Source: an uncultured Eubacteriales bacterium
GTDB taxonomy: Bacteria; Bacillota; Clostridia; Oscillospirales; Butyricicoccaceae
NCBI GenBank assembly: GCA_905199135.1
Contig: CAJKFC010000090.1
Coordinates: 1-7,291, forward strand
Length of the DNA: 7,291 bases
Reading direction: 5' to 3'
The notes below the pieces were generated by a model. The model was given only the letters and a program-made list of their open reading frames with translations. It was not told the DNA's origin and ran no database searches. How positions within the stretch are numbered: the first letter of the stretch is position 1; each line of letters opens with the position of its first letter. Below, piece after piece: positions 6,181-7,291 of this stretch. Position numbers and translations under genes: made by a program.

Positions 6181-7291
6181 TTAAAGATTGAAATAGTCTG
6201 CCAAAAGGTTTACCGTTTTATCGCTGTTCTCTCTGTCTATTGTAAAGGTTATCGATATTTCCGAGGTGGTTATCTGATAATAGGGTATGCCGTTCTGAGA
6301 GAGCAGGCTGAATGCCGATGTGGCAACTCCCGTATGTGTGGCCATTCCGACGCCCGTGAGGGTTATCTTTGTAAGGCCGCTCCTGATGTCGAGAACGATA
6401 TTTTCCTCGGCCTTATGGGTGGTGAGATACTGGGCCAGCTCCTCTGCCTGCTCGTCGGAGCAGCTGAAGGAAAAGGCTATCTTGCCGTCGAACATGTTCT
6501 GATTTATCATATCGAGGTTTATGTTGTTGTCGGATATGATCTTGAATATCTTCGCGCTGGAGTCGGCCGTCTGCTCGAGATGGCGGAACGACACAATGGA
6601 TGTATTGTGCTTTATGCTCATGCCTGTGACCGGCATGGATTCAAAAAAGTTTGTATTTTCCATGACATATGTCCCCTTTGTCTTATCTTTTTCCAATGTT
6701 TTGCCGAGGTAAAGTCTCACGCCGTATTTCTTGGCCAGCTCCACGCAGCGGGTCTCCAAAACTCCCGCTCCGCTTGCCGCCATCTCCATCATCTCATCAT
6801 AGGTGATCTTGTGGATCTTTTTGGCGTTGGGATATATCCTGGGGTCGACGGTGCAGACGCTCTCTACATCGGTATATATCTCGCAGTCGCATTTGAGCTT
6901 TGCGGCTATGGCGACGGCAGTCGTGTCCGAGCCGCCTCTGCCGAGGGTCGTTATGTCTCCGCTCTCGGTGATGCCCTGGAAGCCAGCCATGACGACGACC
7001 TTTCCCGACGCCAGCTCTTTTTCAACTCTTTCGGCGTCTATGTCCTTTATAAAGGCCTTGGAGTGGACATCATTAGTGATAAATCCCGACTGGAAGCCCG
7101 TCATGGATACGGCGGGCACTCCCTGATTTTCTATGGCCATGGCCAAAAGGCTGACCGTCTGAATCTCACCTGTGGACAAAAGGGCGTCCATCTCTCTCTT
7201 GTTCTTTTTAGGCCCCATGGATTTGGCAAGCTCTATGAGCCTGTTTGTAGTTTTACCCATGGCGCTGGCCACAACTACCATCTGACAGCCC
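6181..7291 (-). CDS. lysC: Aspartate kinase, 5' end off the window
   Basis: Aspartokinase phosphorylates aspartate and opens the pathway. The visible 369 residues begin at Gly-Cys-Gln before MVVVASAMGKTTNRL (position 7281 downward). The N-terminal strand with the KFGGTSV nucleotide motif, about 30-40 residues, lies beyond the window edge, so the Met at 7281 is internal and not the start. Numbered from that Met, the kinase core shows MAGFQG (98-103), TTLGRGGSDTTA (111-122), YTDVESVCTVDPR (136-148) and the conserved ASGAGVLETRCVELA (169-183). Two ACT regulatory domains follow, about 218-290 and 301-366. The second is canonical (GVGMATHTGVA, then TTSEISIT). The first lacks the usual V-x-D-x-P-G turn and reads FRHLEQTADSSAKIF, so its effector binding may differ. 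It is the first visible gene of the operon; any promoter or lysine riboswitch would lie outside the window. Confidence 0.95.
   Translation of the reverse strand, partial: GCQMVVVASAMGKTTNRLIELAKSMGPKKNKREMDALLSTGEIQTVSLLAMAIENQGVPAVSMTGFQSGFITNDVHSKAFIKDIDAERVEKELASGKVVVMAGFQGITESGDITTLGRGGSDTTAVAIAAKLKCDCEIYTDVESVCTVDPRIYPNAKKIHKITYDEMMEMAASGAGVLETRCVELAKKYGVRLYLGKTLEKDKTKGTYVMENTNFFESMPVTGMSIKHNTSIVSFRHLEQTADSSAKIFKIISDNNINLDMINQNMFDGKIAFSFSCSDEQAEELAQYLTTHKAEENIVLDIRSGLTKITLTGVGMATHTGVATSAFSLLSQNGIPYYQITTSEISITFTIDRENSDKTVNLLADYFNL

Overview
The window carries eight protein-coding genes, all read from the minus strand, and no RNA genes, mobile elements or CRISPR arrays that I can see. The gene families point to a member of the Bacillota, most likely a clostridial lineage. 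The evidence is an acetylase-type DapH closely matching the Bacillus/Clostridium form, a DegV protein, strong AGGAG-type ribosome sites, frequent ATA and AGA/AGG codons beside many GC-rich codons, and TTG starts. The assignment is by family resemblance only.

Read in the direction of transcription (high to low coordinates), the right two thirds (7291 to 2855) is the aspartate branch of lysine and diaminopimelate synthesis. The genes are lysC (5' end outside the window), asd, dapA, dapB and dapH, in order from aspartate to N-acetyl-2-amino-6-oxopimelate. Gaps are 30 nt or less and two junctions overlap (TAATG at asd-dapA, ATGCTGA at dapA-dapB), so this is one translationally coupled operon. It ends in a clear intrinsic terminator at 2818-2845. 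The later acetyl-route genes (the aminotransferase, N-acetyl-diaminopimelate deacetylase, dapF, lysA) are not in the window.

After a short AT-rich spacer (2672-2854) holding that terminator and a good sigma-A-type promoter (TTGATT, 17 nt, TATAAT), a second transcription unit runs to the left edge. It contains a DegV/FakB-like fatty-acid-binding protein, a small membrane methyltransferase of the isoprenylcysteine/phospholipid methyltransferase type, and a GH3-family acyl-adenylating enzyme whose C-terminus lies off the left edge. DegV and the methyltransferase are 1 nt apart. The last two genes have no usable ATG start and appear to use TTG.

The lysine operon is conventional apart from divergence at two sites that normally sense lysine (the first ACT domain of LysC and the allosteric pocket of DapA). 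The most unusual part is the degV-methyltransferase-GH3 unit: a predicted acyl-chain carrier, a lipid-type methyltransferase and a carboxylate-activating enzyme sit together with no pathway I recognise. It is a reasonable candidate for an undescribed acyl- or lipid-modification system, but that function is inference from family membership and gene order.
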